NCBI GenBank assembly: GCA_013289175.1
Contig: JABDAN010000011.1
Location: forward strand, 1 to 62,244
Length of the DNA stretch: 62,244 bases
Origin: Bacteroidota bacterium
GTDB lineage: Bacteria; Bacteroidota; Bacteroidia; Chitinophagales; Chitinophagaceae
Direction of reading: 5' to 3'
Shown: positions 1 through 9,039 of the stretch, piece after piece
How the letters are laid out: each line of letters begins with the position of its first letter
Position numbering within the stretch: position 1 is the stretch's first letter
Translations under genes and position numbers: made by a program
Notes under the pieces: model-generated
Databases searched by the model: none
The model's input: only the letters and a program-made list of their open reading frames with translations
What the model was told of the DNA's origin: nothing

Positions 1-89
1 TGGAGCTGATCCCGGTCCAATTTCTTGAGGTCCTCCGGTGATGAAATGGTTTGTAAAAGGGGTCCCGGCAAAAGATCCATCTGGTTCAT
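1..89 (-). CDS. dxs: 1-deoxy-D-xylulose-5-phosphate synthase, N-terminal fragment
   Basis: Only the first 29 codons are inside the window; the gene runs off the left edge. The reading starts MNQMDLLPGPLL and continues with SPEDLKKLDRDQL, the characteristic amino end of DXS (consensus LLxxIxSPxDLKxL..xQL), the thiamine-diphosphate enzyme that condenses pyruvate and glyceraldehyde-3-phosphate at the entry of the MEP isoprenoid pathway. A second in-frame ATG three codons later is an alternative start. The gene is divergent from the sensor kinase to the right, with about 160 bases between them. The catalytic domains are not visible, so the call rests on the N-terminal signature alone. Confidence 0.8.
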   Translation of the reverse strand, partial: MNQMDLLPGPLLQTISSPEDLKKLDRDQL

Positions 90-226
90 TTAAACAGGTA
101 AAAATAACCTTTTCATACGATATAGCCAGCTGAAACGGCCTGATCTCCCTTCCCGGAGGCCGGCGACCGCCAAAAGGCCGGAATCTCCATTAGTACTTAA
201 AATGCAGAAAAAGATGATTAATCGGC

Positions 227-234
227 TAGATTTG
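227..234 (+). promoter_or_regulatory. Bacteroidota -7 promoter element for the sensor kinase
   Basis: TAGATTTG matches the TAnnTTTG consensus of the primary Bacteroidota sigma factor exactly. Transcription would begin about seven bases downstream, close to the TTG start at 249, giving an almost leaderless mRNA. No TTTG is visible at -33, so the call is tentative. Confidence 0.4.
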
Positions 235-248
235 CGATAGCTGAACTT

Positions 249-1289
249 TTGCAAAAGACGAGTAAATACTATTGGTGGCTCCAGATTGGAGGGTGGGGCA
301 GTCTTGCCCTGGTCATCATTTTAATCAATATACTTTTCGGAATCCGGGTGGATAGTCATTTCCTCATGGCAGTCTGCCTCAATGTGTTGACCGGCATATT
401 TACCACTCATTTGTTCAGGATGTATATATATCATGCCGGATGGCTGAATCTGCCCGTGGAAAAGGCCATGCTTAGGCTTTCCCTGGCGATCCTGGTCATT
501 TGTTTATTGGATACGATGATCCGGATTTCAGTCATCAACCTCATCGATCCGGCCCGGACCAGCAATAAACTGGAATTTTCTAACCGTTTTCTGTTGCTGA
601 CGGTTGAAAACCTGTTGTGCATCGTTCCCTGGACCCTGATCTATTTTTTCTTCCACTATATTGCCAAAACAAGAAAACAGCAGCTGGATACCCTCAAACT
701 GGAAGCGCTGGTCAAAGAGTTGGAACTCAAAACGATCAAAAGCCATATCAATCCTCATTTCATCTTCAACGCCCTCAACAGCATCCGGGCACTGATAGAT
801 GAGAACCCCCTGCGGGCACGAAAGGCCATTACCGAGTTGAGCAATATCCTGCGCAGCAGCATGCAGACCGAGAAACAGGAGACGGTTCACTTTGAAAAAG
901 AGCTGAATATTGTCAAGGATTATCTGGCCTTGGAACATATCCGGTTTGAAGACCGGCTACAGGTGCAATACGATATTGCTGAAAATACCCTTACCCAACT
1001 GATCCCACCTATGATGTTGCAGACCCTGGTGGAAAATGCCATCAAACACGGCATCAGCAAACAGGTCAGCGGCGGAACGGTGACGATCGTTTCCCAGATG
1101 AAGGATCACTATCATCAGTTGGTCATCCGAAATACCGGACGATTGAATAAATCTGGTAGTGAAGACGGATTTGGTTTGACCAGTACCCGGAACAGACTTT
1201 ATCTCCTTTTCGGGGAACAAGCAAATTTTAATATCCGGGAAGTTCCCGAAAACATGGTGGAAGCCGAGCTGCATATTCCTTTAACCTAA
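249..1289 (+). CDS. LytS/YehU-type sensor histidine kinase
   Basis: Membrane sensor kinase of the His_kinase (LytS-like) family, 346 aa. About four transmembrane helices fill residues 12-140, a short coiled segment follows, then the family-specific phospho-acceptor motif HINPHFIFNALNSI, with His170 as the likely phosphorylated residue. A degenerate HATPase domain follows, with an N-box (VENAIKHG) and a G-box (DGFGL). The start is TTG: an in-frame stop lies just upstream and there is no ATG between, and the -7 promoter element ends 15 bases before it. Nine bases separate it from the LytTR regulator, so the two form a cognate pair. No ligand-binding domain is present beyond the membrane helices, so the stimulus is unknown. 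Confidence 0.9.
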   Translation: MQKTSKYYWWLQIGGWGSLALVIILINILFGIRVDSHFLMAVCLNVLTGIFTTHLFRMYIYHAGWLNLPVEKAMLRLSLAILVICLLDTMIRISVINLIDPARTSNKLEFSNRFLLLTVENLLCIVPWTLIYFFFHYIAKTRKQQLDTLKLEALVKELELKTIKSHINPHFIFNALNSIRALIDENPLRARKAITELSNILRSSMQTEKQETVHFEKELNIVKDYLALEHIRFEDRLQVQYDIAENTLTQLIPPMMLQTLVENAIKHGISKQVSGGTVTIVSQMKDHYHQLVIRNTGRLNKSGSEDGFGLTSTRNRLYLLFGEQANFNIREVPENMVEAELHIPLT

Positions 1290-1298
1290 ATTATCCAT

Positions 1299-2039
1299 AT
1301 GATCAGAGCAGTCATTATCGACGACGAAAGGTTGGCCCGCAACGAATTGAAAAAGTTGCTCCAGGAATTCCCTGAAATCGAAATCATCGCCGAGGCAGCC
1401 AATGCCAACGAAGGCATAGAAAAAATAGATAGCTTGAATCCAGACCTTATTTTTCTGGATATTCAGATGCCGGGGAAAACTGGATTTGATATGTTGGCTG
1501 AGCTGGACAAGGCACCCGATGTAATATTTACGACGGCCTACGACGATTATGCCTTGAAAGCATTCGAGGTAAATGCCTTGGATTATCTGTTAAAACCGGT
1601 GGAACCGCGCAGGCTCGCAGATGCTTTGCATAAACTGCATCTTGAAGAAAACCGCGATCGGGAAGGTAGCAGCGACGATGAGATTGCCGTCAACAAAAGC
1701 ATGTTGCACGAGGGTGATCAGGTATTTGTGAAAGACGGCGAAAGATGCTGGTTTGTCAAGCTCGCCGATATAAGACTTTTTGAAAGCGTTGGAAATTATG
1801 CGAAAATTTATTTCAGCACACACAAACCGCTTATATTAAAATCCTTGAACGCCTTGGAAGAGCGGTTGGATGAAAAAGTTTTTTTCCGGGCCAACCGCAA
1901 ACACATCGTAAACCTGCGTCTCATTGAAAAAATAGAACCGTATTTTAATGGTGGTCTCCTGCTCGAACTCAAAGGAGGGGAGAAGATTGAAGTAAGCCGC
2001 CGCCAGACGGTCAAGTTCAAAGAAATGATGAGCTTATAA
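1299..2039 (+). CDS. LytTR-family response regulator
   Basis: Response regulator of 246 aa. The receiver domain occupies residues 1-120 with acidic pocket Asp8/Asp9, phospho-acceptor Asp54 (FLDIQMPG) and the conserved Lys of the LLKP motif. A LytTR DNA-binding domain follows from about residue 140, with the typical FFRANRKHIVNL segment near residue 205. It is translationally close to the sensor kinase and 17 bases ahead of an M28 peptidase gene, so the peptidase may be co-transcribed. LytTR regulators bind paired direct repeats; no obvious target repeat was found in this window. Confidence 0.92.
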   Translation: MIRAVIIDDERLARNELKKLLQEFPEIEIIAEAANANEGIEKIDSLNPDLIFLDIQMPGKTGFDMLAELDKAPDVIFTTAYDDYALKAFEVNALDYLLKPVEPRRLADALHKLHLEENRDREGSSDDEIAVNKSMLHEGDQVFVKDGERCWFVKLADIRLFESVGNYAKIYFSTHKPLILKSLNALEERLDEKVFFRANRKHIVNLRLIEKIEPYFNGGLLLELKGGEKIEVSRRQTVKFKEMMSL

Positions 2040-2056
2040 TTCTAATCCGACAACCC

Positions 2057-3325
2057 ATGCGCTTATTCCTTGTAGCAGGATTGCTGGTGACTTCCTTATG
2101 CGCCCTGTCTCAATCGATTCCCGTCATAAGCCAGCCCGAAGTCCACAGGATCGAACAGACCCTGGCCTCCGATGATATGCAGGGACGAAAAGTATTTACG
2201 CCGGGTATTGAAAAAGCCGCTTCTTTTATCGAAAAGGAATTCAAAAAAGCCGGGTTGGTTCCCTTGACGGGATACGCCGGTTTTGACCAGTCCTTCTCTA
2301 TGGTCGATCCCCAATCCGTATCCGTAACGGCCACGCTGGACGGATCGCCGGTAGACAAAAAAAACATCGTGGTCTTTTCCGTAGAGAACTCTTTGAACAT
2401 TGGAGCGGAAGACCACTATAGGAAAATCATTGTAAAAACTTCTGATGAATTCACGGCTGCCTATGCCAGGTATATGAATTCAAAAGAAAATGTAATTCTG
2501 CTGGTAGATACTTCTTTGATCAAAAGATTTACCAGACTGGCAAGCCGCCATATGCCACAGTTTAGGAGCGTGGGAAACCGGATTTTTATCCTTACTGCCT
2601 GGGATCCGAAACAGTTTAGAATACACTATGAGCAGAAATCTAAAAATCAGGTTCTGACCAATCTGATTGGCATGATTCCCGGTAAATCAAGACCGGAAGA
2701 ATGGGTAGTTTTTTCTGCGCACTACGACCACCTTGGAATAGGCCAACCCGATGCATCGGGCGACTCCATATACAATGGCGCCAACGACGATGCGTCCGGA
2801 ACAACGGCTATTATCGCGCTCGCCAATTATTTTATTACACATCGGAGCAACGAACGGACCCTTGTTTTCGCGGCCTTTACCGCAGAGGAAATTGGCGAAT
2901 TTGGCTCAGCCTATTTTGCGACGAAAATCGATCCGAATAAAATAGTGGCGATGTTCAATATAGAAATGATCGGAACACAAAGCCGGTGGGGCAAAAACAG
3001 TGCTTATATTACGGGATACGAAAAGTCAGACATGGGCGCCATCCTGCAAGGAAATTTGCTGGGTACTTCCTTCCGTTTTTATCCGGATCCCTACCCTGAA
3101 CAGGCATTGTTCCTGCGTTCCGACAATGCCTCTCTAGCCAAATTGGGCGTTCCGGCACACACCATCAGCACCTCGAAAATGGATTCAGAGCCATATTACC
3201 ATACTCAAGGGGACGACCTGGAAACACTGGATTTAGAAAACATGACAGAAATCATCCGGGCCATTGCCCTAAGTGCAGGCAATATCATTTCCGGACAACA
3301 GACACCCGTCCGAGTGAAAAATTAA
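2057..3325 (+). CDS. Secreted M28-family metallopeptidase
   Basis: 422-aa zinc exopeptidase of the M28 family. It begins with a signal peptide (LFLVAGLLVTSLCALSQS). The catalytic core shows His222 and Asp224 (SAHYDHLG), the zinc-bridging Asp in GANDDASG (residues 241-248), the catalytic/ligand Glu pair 277-278 (TAEEIG), and later metal-binding positions around SDNAS and the C-terminal HTQGD. It sits 17 bases after the LytTR gene and is convergent with the DUF4251 gene, with two bases between stops. The substrate cannot be told from sequence; family members are aminopeptidases or glutamate carboxypeptidase-like enzymes in the periplasm or outside the cell. Confidence 0.9.
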   Translation: MRLFLVAGLLVTSLCALSQSIPVISQPEVHRIEQTLASDDMQGRKVFTPGIEKAASFIEKEFKKAGLVPLTGYAGFDQSFSMVDPQSVSVTATLDGSPVDKKNIVVFSVENSLNIGAEDHYRKIIVKTSDEFTAAYARYMNSKENVILLVDTSLIKRFTRLASRHMPQFRSVGNRIFILTAWDPKQFRIHYEQKSKNQVLTNLIGMIPGKSRPEEWVVFSAHYDHLGIGQPDASGDSIYNGANDDASGTTAIIALANYFITHRSNERTLVFAAFTAEEIGEFGSAYFATKIDPNKIVAMFNIEMIGTQSRWGKNSAYITGYEKSDMGAILQGNLLGTSFRFYPDPYPEQALFLRSDNASLAKLGVPAHTISTSKMDSEPYYHTQGDDLETLDLENMTEIIRAIALSAGNIISGQQTPVRVKN

Positions 3326-3327
3326 GA

Positions 3328-3831
3328 TCAGCGCATACCGTATTGGGCGATGGTTCCGTAAAAGGAAATCATGTCGCGGGTGTTGCTGGATACCCGGACA
3401 GTGCAATATCCGCTCGTGGTTATTTCCAGATTGATTTTATTGACATCCGTATTGTCTTTGGGTAGAATCTGAATATTCCAGCCGCCTTTTTTTAAGGTGT
3501 CGGCCACGTAACTGAAATGGGTTGATTTAAAAGACAGGGGCGAATTGGTGCCAGGGTAGGAGGGTGAATAAGCGCGGCCGTAGTAAGGCAATTCAACGCT
3601 AAGACTGTCGTTATTGATTTGTAAAAAATATTCAGTCGTGAGGTTAATGGTCCTTCCGCGCTGAGGCGTGGCAGACTGCGCTTTGAAGCGGAATTTTTTT
3701 GACTCAATCCAGCTTTTCAGCTGGGCATAGGCATCGGCTTTTTTCTGTTCTGCAGGTGTTTGCGTGGCGCCTTTCAAACAAAACAGGATCAGCGCTGGCA
3801 GGAGAATCCGGTTAAATTTGTGAAATGACAT
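3328..3831 (-). CDS. DUF4251-like secreted protein
   Basis: 167-aa protein with a signal peptide (ILLPALILFCLKGATQ) and a body that matches the DUF4251 pattern common in Bacteroidota: a helix rich in Lys/Trp (LKSWIESKKFRFKAQSA), then beta strands including NLTTEYFLQI, LSVELPYYGRAY and a C-terminal ISFYGTI. The function is unknown; homologues are usually single-gene periplasmic proteins. The ATG lies only a few bases after the expected transcription start of the upstream -7 element. It is convergent with the M28 peptidase gene. Confidence 0.75.
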   Translation of the reverse strand: MSFHKFNRILLPALILFCLKGATQTPAEQKKADAYAQLKSWIESKKFRFKAQSATPQRGRTINLTTEYFLQINNDSLSVELPYYGRAYSPSYPGTNSPLSFKSTHFSYVADTLKKGGWNIQILPKDNTDVNKINLEITTSGYCTVRVSSNTRDMISFYGTIAQYGMR

Positions 3832-3843
3832 GGCATTTTTTTA

Positions 3844-3851
3844 CAAAATTA
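3844..3851 (-). promoter_or_regulatory. -7 promoter element for the DUF4251 gene
   Basis: On the minus strand TAATTTTG fits TAnnTTTG exactly and would place transcription start about six bases before the ATG. There is no clear -33 TTTG at the usual spacing. Confidence 0.35.
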
Positions 3852-3929
3852 CCAAATCCCGTCTTTGGCTGATGTGTTTTCTACCTGTTTTAACCAGCTT
3901 ATAATAAAATTGAATTCAGTGATTTGTTT

Positions 3930-5804
3930 ATGACTAAAAAATTGCCGTTTCTTTCCGTACTGATTTTTATCGCAATGGCTTCTATAGCGCAAAAAGGACC
4001 ATTCAAGGGTTACCGGTTTACCCTGGATTTAAACCGGGTTCAAAATGACCGGCTAAAAGTTGAATTGAGGACGCCACCCGTTGACGGGACGTCCATCACC
4101 TATCATATTCCCAAAATCGTCCCCGGCATGTATTCCATCGATGATTTTGGACGGTATGTGGAGCATTTTGAAGCCTTCGACAAAAATGGACATATGCTGC
4201 CGGTTAAAAGGGCGGACGTCAACAGCTGGAAGATTGCACATGCCAATAAACTTTTTAAAATTGTTTATCAGGTAAATGATACCTACGACGACCGGCTCAC
4301 GGACCAGGTCGTTTTTGAGCCAGGCGGTAGTGATATACAAAAGGACACCGTTTTTGTCATCAACCTGCACTGTTTCCTGGGGTACTTCGAAAACATGAAG
4401 GATATTCCCTATCAACTTACCGTTATCCATCCGGTCAAGATGTATGGGAGCACAGCCCTGACTGATGAAAACAACAGTCCAACCCAGGATAGATTCACTG
4501 CCGAGAACTATAACCGGATAGTAGACAATCCGATCATGTACAACATTCCGGATACCACTGTCATTGCGATCGGTAAGTCCAAGGTGCTGGTTTCTGTGTA
4601 TTCTCCCAACAAAATCATCAATTCGGGTTTCATCGCCCGGAAATTAAGCAGCCTGTTGCAAGCGCAAACCAAATATCTCGGAGGAAAATTGCCGGTTGAT
4701 AAATACGCCTTTATTATTTTCCTTTCCGACAAACCCAGTTTGTCTGGTTCGGAAGGGGCGCTGGAACATTCCTACAGCTCATTGTACTATATGAGCGAAC
4801 GGGATTCCGCTCAACTGGGCAATGATTTCGTAGATGATGCTGCGCATGAATTTTTTCATATCATAACCCCACTCAGCATTCATTCCGATAAAATTCAATA
4901 TTTTAATTTTGCCGAACCTGATATGTCCGAGCATTTGTGGTTATATGAAGGATCAACGGAGTACCATGCCCATATGGTTCAGGAAAAATACGGATTGATT
5001 TCTCCCCAGGAATTGTTGAACCGGCTTAGTGAAATGATCACTTCATCCAGAACATATTATAACGACACGGTTCCATTTACCCGGATGAGTAGCGAAGTAG
5101 TGAACACCTATAAAAATCAATTCCAGAATGTATATGAAAAAGGTGCCCTGATTGCGATGTGCCTGGATATAAAATTGCTGCAATTGTCGGGAGGAAAATA
5201 TGGATTTGTCGATATGATGAAAGACCTATCGCTTAGATACGGTAAACAAAAAGGGTTTAAGGACGAGGAGTTATTTGGAGAGATCGGGAAGTTGACCTTT
5301 CCTGAAATAAAGAAATTCCTTGAGCAATATGTTTCAGGCAATCAGCCCCTTCCGTTGGACCAAGTCTTTCAAAGTGTCGGGGTAAATTGGATACCCGTTT
5401 TGGAAACCAAGGACAGCCTTTTTACCATCGGAGGGTTTAAAAGGCATTATAACCCCGACTCAAAAAGGTACGTAGTCGTCGATACGGCTGGCATGGACGC
5501 GATGGGAAGGGCATTGGGATACCACGAAGGGGACGAAATCATTTCAGTAAACGGGCAAGATTTTGTTGCCCTGCCGGAAAGGATTTTCCTGGCAGATTTT
5601 CAGGCGAGTGCAGGCAAAGAACTGGTCGTAAAAGTGGCAAGAAAAAATGGCGAGGGCATCCAGGATACGATAAAGCTAAAAGCAGCCCAGTTAAAATGCC
5701 CTATCAATAAATACAATGTTTTGGAATTTTCTCAGACAGCCACACCCGATCAGTTTAAGTTGCGCTCGGTCTGGCTCAAACCCAATGGAATACAAGTAAA
5801 TTAA
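3930..5804 (+). CDS. M61-family glycyl-aminopeptidase-like protease with PDZ domain
   Basis: 624-aa secreted protease. I use the ATG at 3930 rather than the TTG two codons upstream because it starts a clean signal peptide (MTKKLPFLSVLIFIAM). Residues 25-200 are the M61 beta-rich N-domain. The zinc site is His306-Glu307-x-x-His310 (HEFFH), followed about 30 residues later by the third-ligand region LWLYEGSTEY. A PDZ domain near residues 520-600 carries GYHEGDEIISVNGQDF. Order and length match Bacteroidota M61 peptidases, which trim N-terminal Gly/Ala residues. The last four bases overlap the end of argH on the other strand. Confidence 0.9.
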   Translation: MTKKLPFLSVLIFIAMASIAQKGPFKGYRFTLDLNRVQNDRLKVELRTPPVDGTSITYHIPKIVPGMYSIDDFGRYVEHFEAFDKNGHMLPVKRADVNSWKIAHANKLFKIVYQVNDTYDDRLTDQVVFEPGGSDIQKDTVFVINLHCFLGYFENMKDIPYQLTVIHPVKMYGSTALTDENNSPTQDRFTAENYNRIVDNPIMYNIPDTTVIAIGKSKVLVSVYSPNKIINSGFIARKLSSLLQAQTKYLGGKLPVDKYAFIIFLSDKPSLSGSEGALEHSYSSLYYMSERDSAQLGNDFVDDAAHEFFHIITPLSIHSDKIQYFNFAEPDMSEHLWLYEGSTEYHAHMVQEKYGLISPQELLNRLSEMITSSRTYYNDTVPFTRMSSEVVNTYKNQFQNVYEKGALIAMCLDIKLLQLSGGKYGFVDMMKDLSLRYGKQKGFKDEELFGEIGKLTFPEIKKFLEQYVSGNQPLPLDQVFQSVGVNWIPVLETKDSLFTIGGFKRHYNPDSKRYVVVDTAGMDAMGRALGYHEGDEIISVNGQDFVALPERIFLADFQASAGKELVVKVARKNGEGIQDTIKLKAAQLKCPINKYNVLEFSQTATPDQFKLRSVWLKPNGIQVN

Positions 5805-7099
5805 AATTTTGCCAGCACTTTTTCCATTTCCCGGCTGATTTCTGTGAGATTTAAATTTCCCAGACTCCCTTCGTGGGTGTGTTTCAGCGGTTTTGACTGA
5901 TCAAAAGAAAATTTACCCTGGTTGATCTGTTCTCCAATGGTTTTATATGCTTCCCGGAAAGGCATACCCCGATTGACCAGTTCATTGACGGCTTCCACAC
6001 TAAAAAGGTATTGATACTTTTCGTCCAGGAGGATGTCTTTTTTTACTTGTATATGGGAAAGCATGAGGACGGTCATGTCAATGCAGGATTTTAATTCCGT
6101 AAGGGCGGGGAATAAAATTTCTTTGGTAAGCTGCATATCCCGGTGGTATCCCGATGGCAGGTTGCTCATCAAAAGACTGAGTTCATTGGGAATGGATTGA
6201 ATGCGGTTACAACGACCCCGGATGAGTTCAAAGACGTCCGGATTTTTTTTGTGCGGCATGATGCTGCTTCCGGTAGTAAGTGCATCGGGAAATGAAATAA
6301 ACCCGAAATTCTGGTTCATATATAAACATGCATCCATGGCCAGTCGGGAAAGGGTTGCAGCGAGGGAAGAAAGACCAAAGGCTACCAATTTTTCGGTTTT
6401 TCCCCGGCTCATTTGCGCATAGACCACATTATAATGAAGGCTATTGAAACCGAGTGTTTCGGTGGTCATCATTCTGTTTAACGGGAAAGAAGAACCGTAT
6501 CCGGCACCACTGCCCAGAGGATTTTTATTCACCACCTGGTAGGCACCCGCCAGTATTTCCAAATCGTCAATTAAACTTTCAGCATAGGCACCAAACCAAA
6601 GTCCAAAAGAGGAGGGCATTGCAATCTGAAGATGGGTATAACCGGGGAGCAGGTCATGACGGTAACGATCACTCAGTGAAATCAATAGCTCGAAAAGGCT
6701 TCTAACGGCAGTGGTCAACTCCAGAATTTCCGATCGTAGAAATAATTTAATGTCCACAGCCACCTGATCGTTGCGGCTCCTGCCGCTGTGAATTTTCTTG
6801 CCGGCTTCCCCTATCTTCCGGGTCAGGTTGAGTTCAATTTGTGAATGAATATCCTCCACACCTGGTTCGATCCGAAAACTTCCCTGATTGATTTCCATTT
6901 GAATATTTTCAAGCTCCTCTTGAATGGATTGGGCTTCGGCCGGATCCAACATATGGACGGAAGCCAGCATTTTGGCATGCGCCATGGATCCGAGAACATC
7001 GTATTTTGCCAATACCAGGTCGAATTCCGGATCGCGTCCAACCGTGAATGCTTCTATCTGTTGGTCGATGTCTGATCCTTTTTTATCCCAGAGTTTCAT
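5801..7099 (-). CDS. argH: Argininosuccinate lyase
   Basis: Last step of arginine synthesis: cleaves argininosuccinate to arginine and fumarate. The fumarase/aspartase-superfamily signatures are clear: HSGRSRNDQ at 104-112, GYTHLQ with the catalytic His near 156, and the mobile loop GSSIMPHKKNPD at 277-288 with the catalytic Ser. At 432 aa it is slightly shorter than the usual ~460. It is the last gene of the arginine operon, 88 bases downstream of argE, and ends convergently with the M61 protease gene with a four-base overlap of stop regions. Confidence 0.97.
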   Translation of the reverse strand: MKLWDKKGSDIDQQIEAFTVGRDPEFDLVLAKYDVLGSMAHAKMLASVHMLDPAEAQSIQEELENIQMEINQGSFRIEPGVEDIHSQIELNLTRKIGEAGKKIHSGRSRNDQVAVDIKLFLRSEILELTTAVRSLFELLISLSDRYRHDLLPGYTHLQIAMPSSFGLWFGAYAESLIDDLEILAGAYQVVNKNPLGSGAGYGSSFPLNRMMTTETLGFNSLHYNVVYAQMSRGKTEKLVAFGLSSLAATLSRLAMDACLYMNQNFGFISFPDALTTGSSIMPHKKNPDVFELIRGRCNRIQSIPNELSLLMSNLPSGYHRDMQLTKEILFPALTELKSCIDMTVLMLSHIQVKKDILLDEKYQYLFSVEAVNELVNRGMPFREAYKTIGEQINQGKFSFDQSKPLKHTHEGSLGNLNLTEISREMEKVLAKF

Positions 7100-7187
7100 G
7101 TAACAGTATTAAAAATTGACCATTCAATGTGATGGCTTTTTTTCATAGGCCGAAACTTATTGCCACCCTTTATGCTTTGAAGCAGGA

Positions 7188-8261
7188 TTAAATAAACTCA
7201 TCCAACAGATCTATATAGGTAGTGATACCCGATTTGATTTCGTCAATATAAATATACTCATCTGCCGTGTGACTTCTGGCAGAATCGCCGGGTCCCATTT
7301 TTAAAGCAGGAAAAGGCATCAGGGCCTTGTCGGAAGTCGTGGGCGAGCCATAATATCCCTTTCCCAGCCGGATACCAGACTTTACCAAAGCGTGATCCAG
7401 TGGAATAGAAGTTGACTTCATCCGGGTTGTCCGCGGTTTAAAACTGCTTTTCAAATTTTCTTTTAATGAATCCAGAATCTCCTCGAAACTGTAGAGCTCA
7501 TTAACTCGAACGTCTATCACATACCGGCATTGAGCAGGCACCACATTGTGCTGTTTATTTTCTGTGTCTATAACCGTCACACTCATGCGCGTTTCTCCCA
7601 AAAGGTCACTTTTTTTTGGGAACCTGAAATTTCTTATCCATTCAATATCTTCTATGGCCTTGTACAAAGCATTTTCTCCTTCATTCCTGGCCGCATGCCC
7701 CGAACGTCCGGACGCCACACAATCGATCACCATCAGTCCCCTTTCGGCAACCGCCATTTCCAGTTTGGTCGGTTCGCCTACAATACCAAAATCAATTTGT
7801 CCCAGGAAAGGTAGCACCAGCTCGATGCCATTGACACCGCTGATTTCCTCTTCGGCACTGGCGGCAAAAACGATGTTGTGTTTTGGATCCGGATGATCAT
7901 AGAAATACAGAAATACGGCGGCAAGACTTACCAGGCAGCCTCCCGCATCATTGCTGCCCAATCCATATAGTTTCCCATCTTTTATAACAGGCGTAAAAGG
8001 ATCCATGCTATAAGACTTATTGGGCTTCACCGTATCGTGGTGGGAGTTCAGAAGAATACTCTTCCGGGACGGGTGGTAGTTTTTATTTCTGGCGTATATA
8101 TTGTTGCCGACCCGTGAGAAAGGAATATCATGGCGGCCAAAAAAAGCGCAGATAAGTTCGGCCGTGTCGTTTTCCTCTTTGGAAAATGACGGGGTGGCGA
8201 TCAGTTCCTTTAAAAGGGTTATGGCGCCTGACTGAAGGGGTTCTATGGACTCTTTATTCAT
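7188..8261 (-). CDS. argE: M20 deacylase: N-succinyl- (or N-acetyl-) citrulline/ornithine deacylase
   Basis: 357-aa M20-family metallohydrolase. Metal and catalytic positions: His74 and Asp76 (NSHHDTV), the bridging Asp105 (LGSNDAGG), the Glu cluster 137-139 (SAEEEISG), and the late His in DSARSHTADEY. In organisms with ArgF' the deacylase acts after carbamoylation, on N-acylcitrulline, rather than on N-acylornithine. Because ArgF' here is predicted to use the succinyl substrate, the likely reaction is N-succinylcitrulline to citrulline plus succinate (inference). The start overlaps argB by eight bases, indicating coupled translation. Confidence 0.88.
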   Translation of the reverse strand: MNKESIEPLQSGAITLLKELIATPSFSKEENDTAELICAFFGRHDIPFSRVGNNIYARNKNYHPSRKSILLNSHHDTVKPNKSYSMDPFTPVIKDGKLYGLGSNDAGGCLVSLAAVFLYFYDHPDPKHNIVFAASAEEEISGVNGIELVLPFLGQIDFGIVGEPTKLEMAVAERGLMVIDCVASGRSGHAARNEGENALYKAIEDIEWIRNFRFPKKSDLLGETRMSVTVIDTENKQHNVVPAQCRYVIDVRVNELYSFEEILDSLKENLKSSFKPRTTRMKSTSIPLDHALVKSGIRLGKGYYGSPTTSDKALMPFPALKMGPGDSARSHTADEYIYIDEIKSGITTYIDLLDEFI

Positions 8262-9039
8262 GGGTGATGGTTGTGCCGGTTTTTCCGGTTAAAAGCAGGT
8301 CGAGTTCTTCTCCTTTTCCGATTATTACTCTTTTTACACCCTCACGGATGGCCATAAAAGCATTATCCAGTTTGGGTATCATGCCTGCGAATATTTTTTG
8401 GGATTGCATTAATTGCCCGTAATAGGTAGCGTCCAGTTTTTTTATCACGGATTGATCATCTTCCAGATCCAGCAGGACACCCGCTTTTTCAAAACCATAA
8501 ATGAGTGTAACCTCGTAGTGAGATCCGAGGACTTTGGCAATTTCCTGGGCAACGGTATCGGCATTGGTATTCAACAACTGTCCCTTTCCGTCATGGGTGA
8601 TCGGAGCCACCACCAGGGCGGTACCCTGCTCGAGCATTTGCGACAACCACCCCGCATTCACCTTGTCCACATCTCCGGCAAAACCATAGTCCAGTCCCGC
8701 TGTTTCTCGTTTGTGCGATAGGATACTGTTCCCGTCTGCTCCCGTGATCCCCAATGCAGGGCACTGGAGGGATTGTAACTTGGCGACCACATTTTTATTG
8801 ATATACCCGGCATATACCATGGTAACTATTTTCAGGGTTTCAAGATCGGTTATCCGGCGTCCATCCACCATCTTTTGGGGAACACCCAATTGTTCGGCGA
8901 GCCGGGTAGCCAGTTTTCCACCACCGTGAATCAGAATTTTCCGGGATGGGAGGGAGGCGAATTTATGGAGAAACGCTTCGAGCAACATTTCATCATCCAG
9001 GATGTTTCCGCCGATTTTTATGACGTAAAGCGTTTCCAT
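8254..9039 (-). CDS. argB: N-acylglutamate kinase (acetyl- or succinyl-)
   Basis: 261-aa amino-acid-kinase family enzyme that phosphorylates the gamma-carboxylate of N-acylglutamate. Visible motifs: KIGGNIL at the N-terminus, the substrate-binding loop HGGGKLA near 40, DGRRITD near 62, GITGADGN near 100 and the late GMIPKLDNA. The ATG is chosen because its A is the last base of the argF' stop (TGATG arrangement); a GTG codon directly upstream is the alternative. Context makes N-succinylglutamate a plausible natural substrate. The 3' end overlaps argE. Confidence 0.92.
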   Translation of the reverse strand: METLYVIKIGGNILDDEMLLEAFLHKFASLPSRKILIHGGGKLATRLAEQLGVPQKMVDGRRITDLETLKIVTMVYAGYINKNVVAKLQSLQCPALGITGADGNSILSHKRETAGLDYGFAGDVDKVNAGWLSQMLEQGTALVVAPITHDGKGQLLNTNADTVAQEIAKVLGSHYEVTLIYGFEKAGVLLDLEDDQSVIKKLDATYYGQLMQSQKIFAGMIPKLDNAFMAIREGVKRVIIGKGEELDLLLTGKTGTTITHE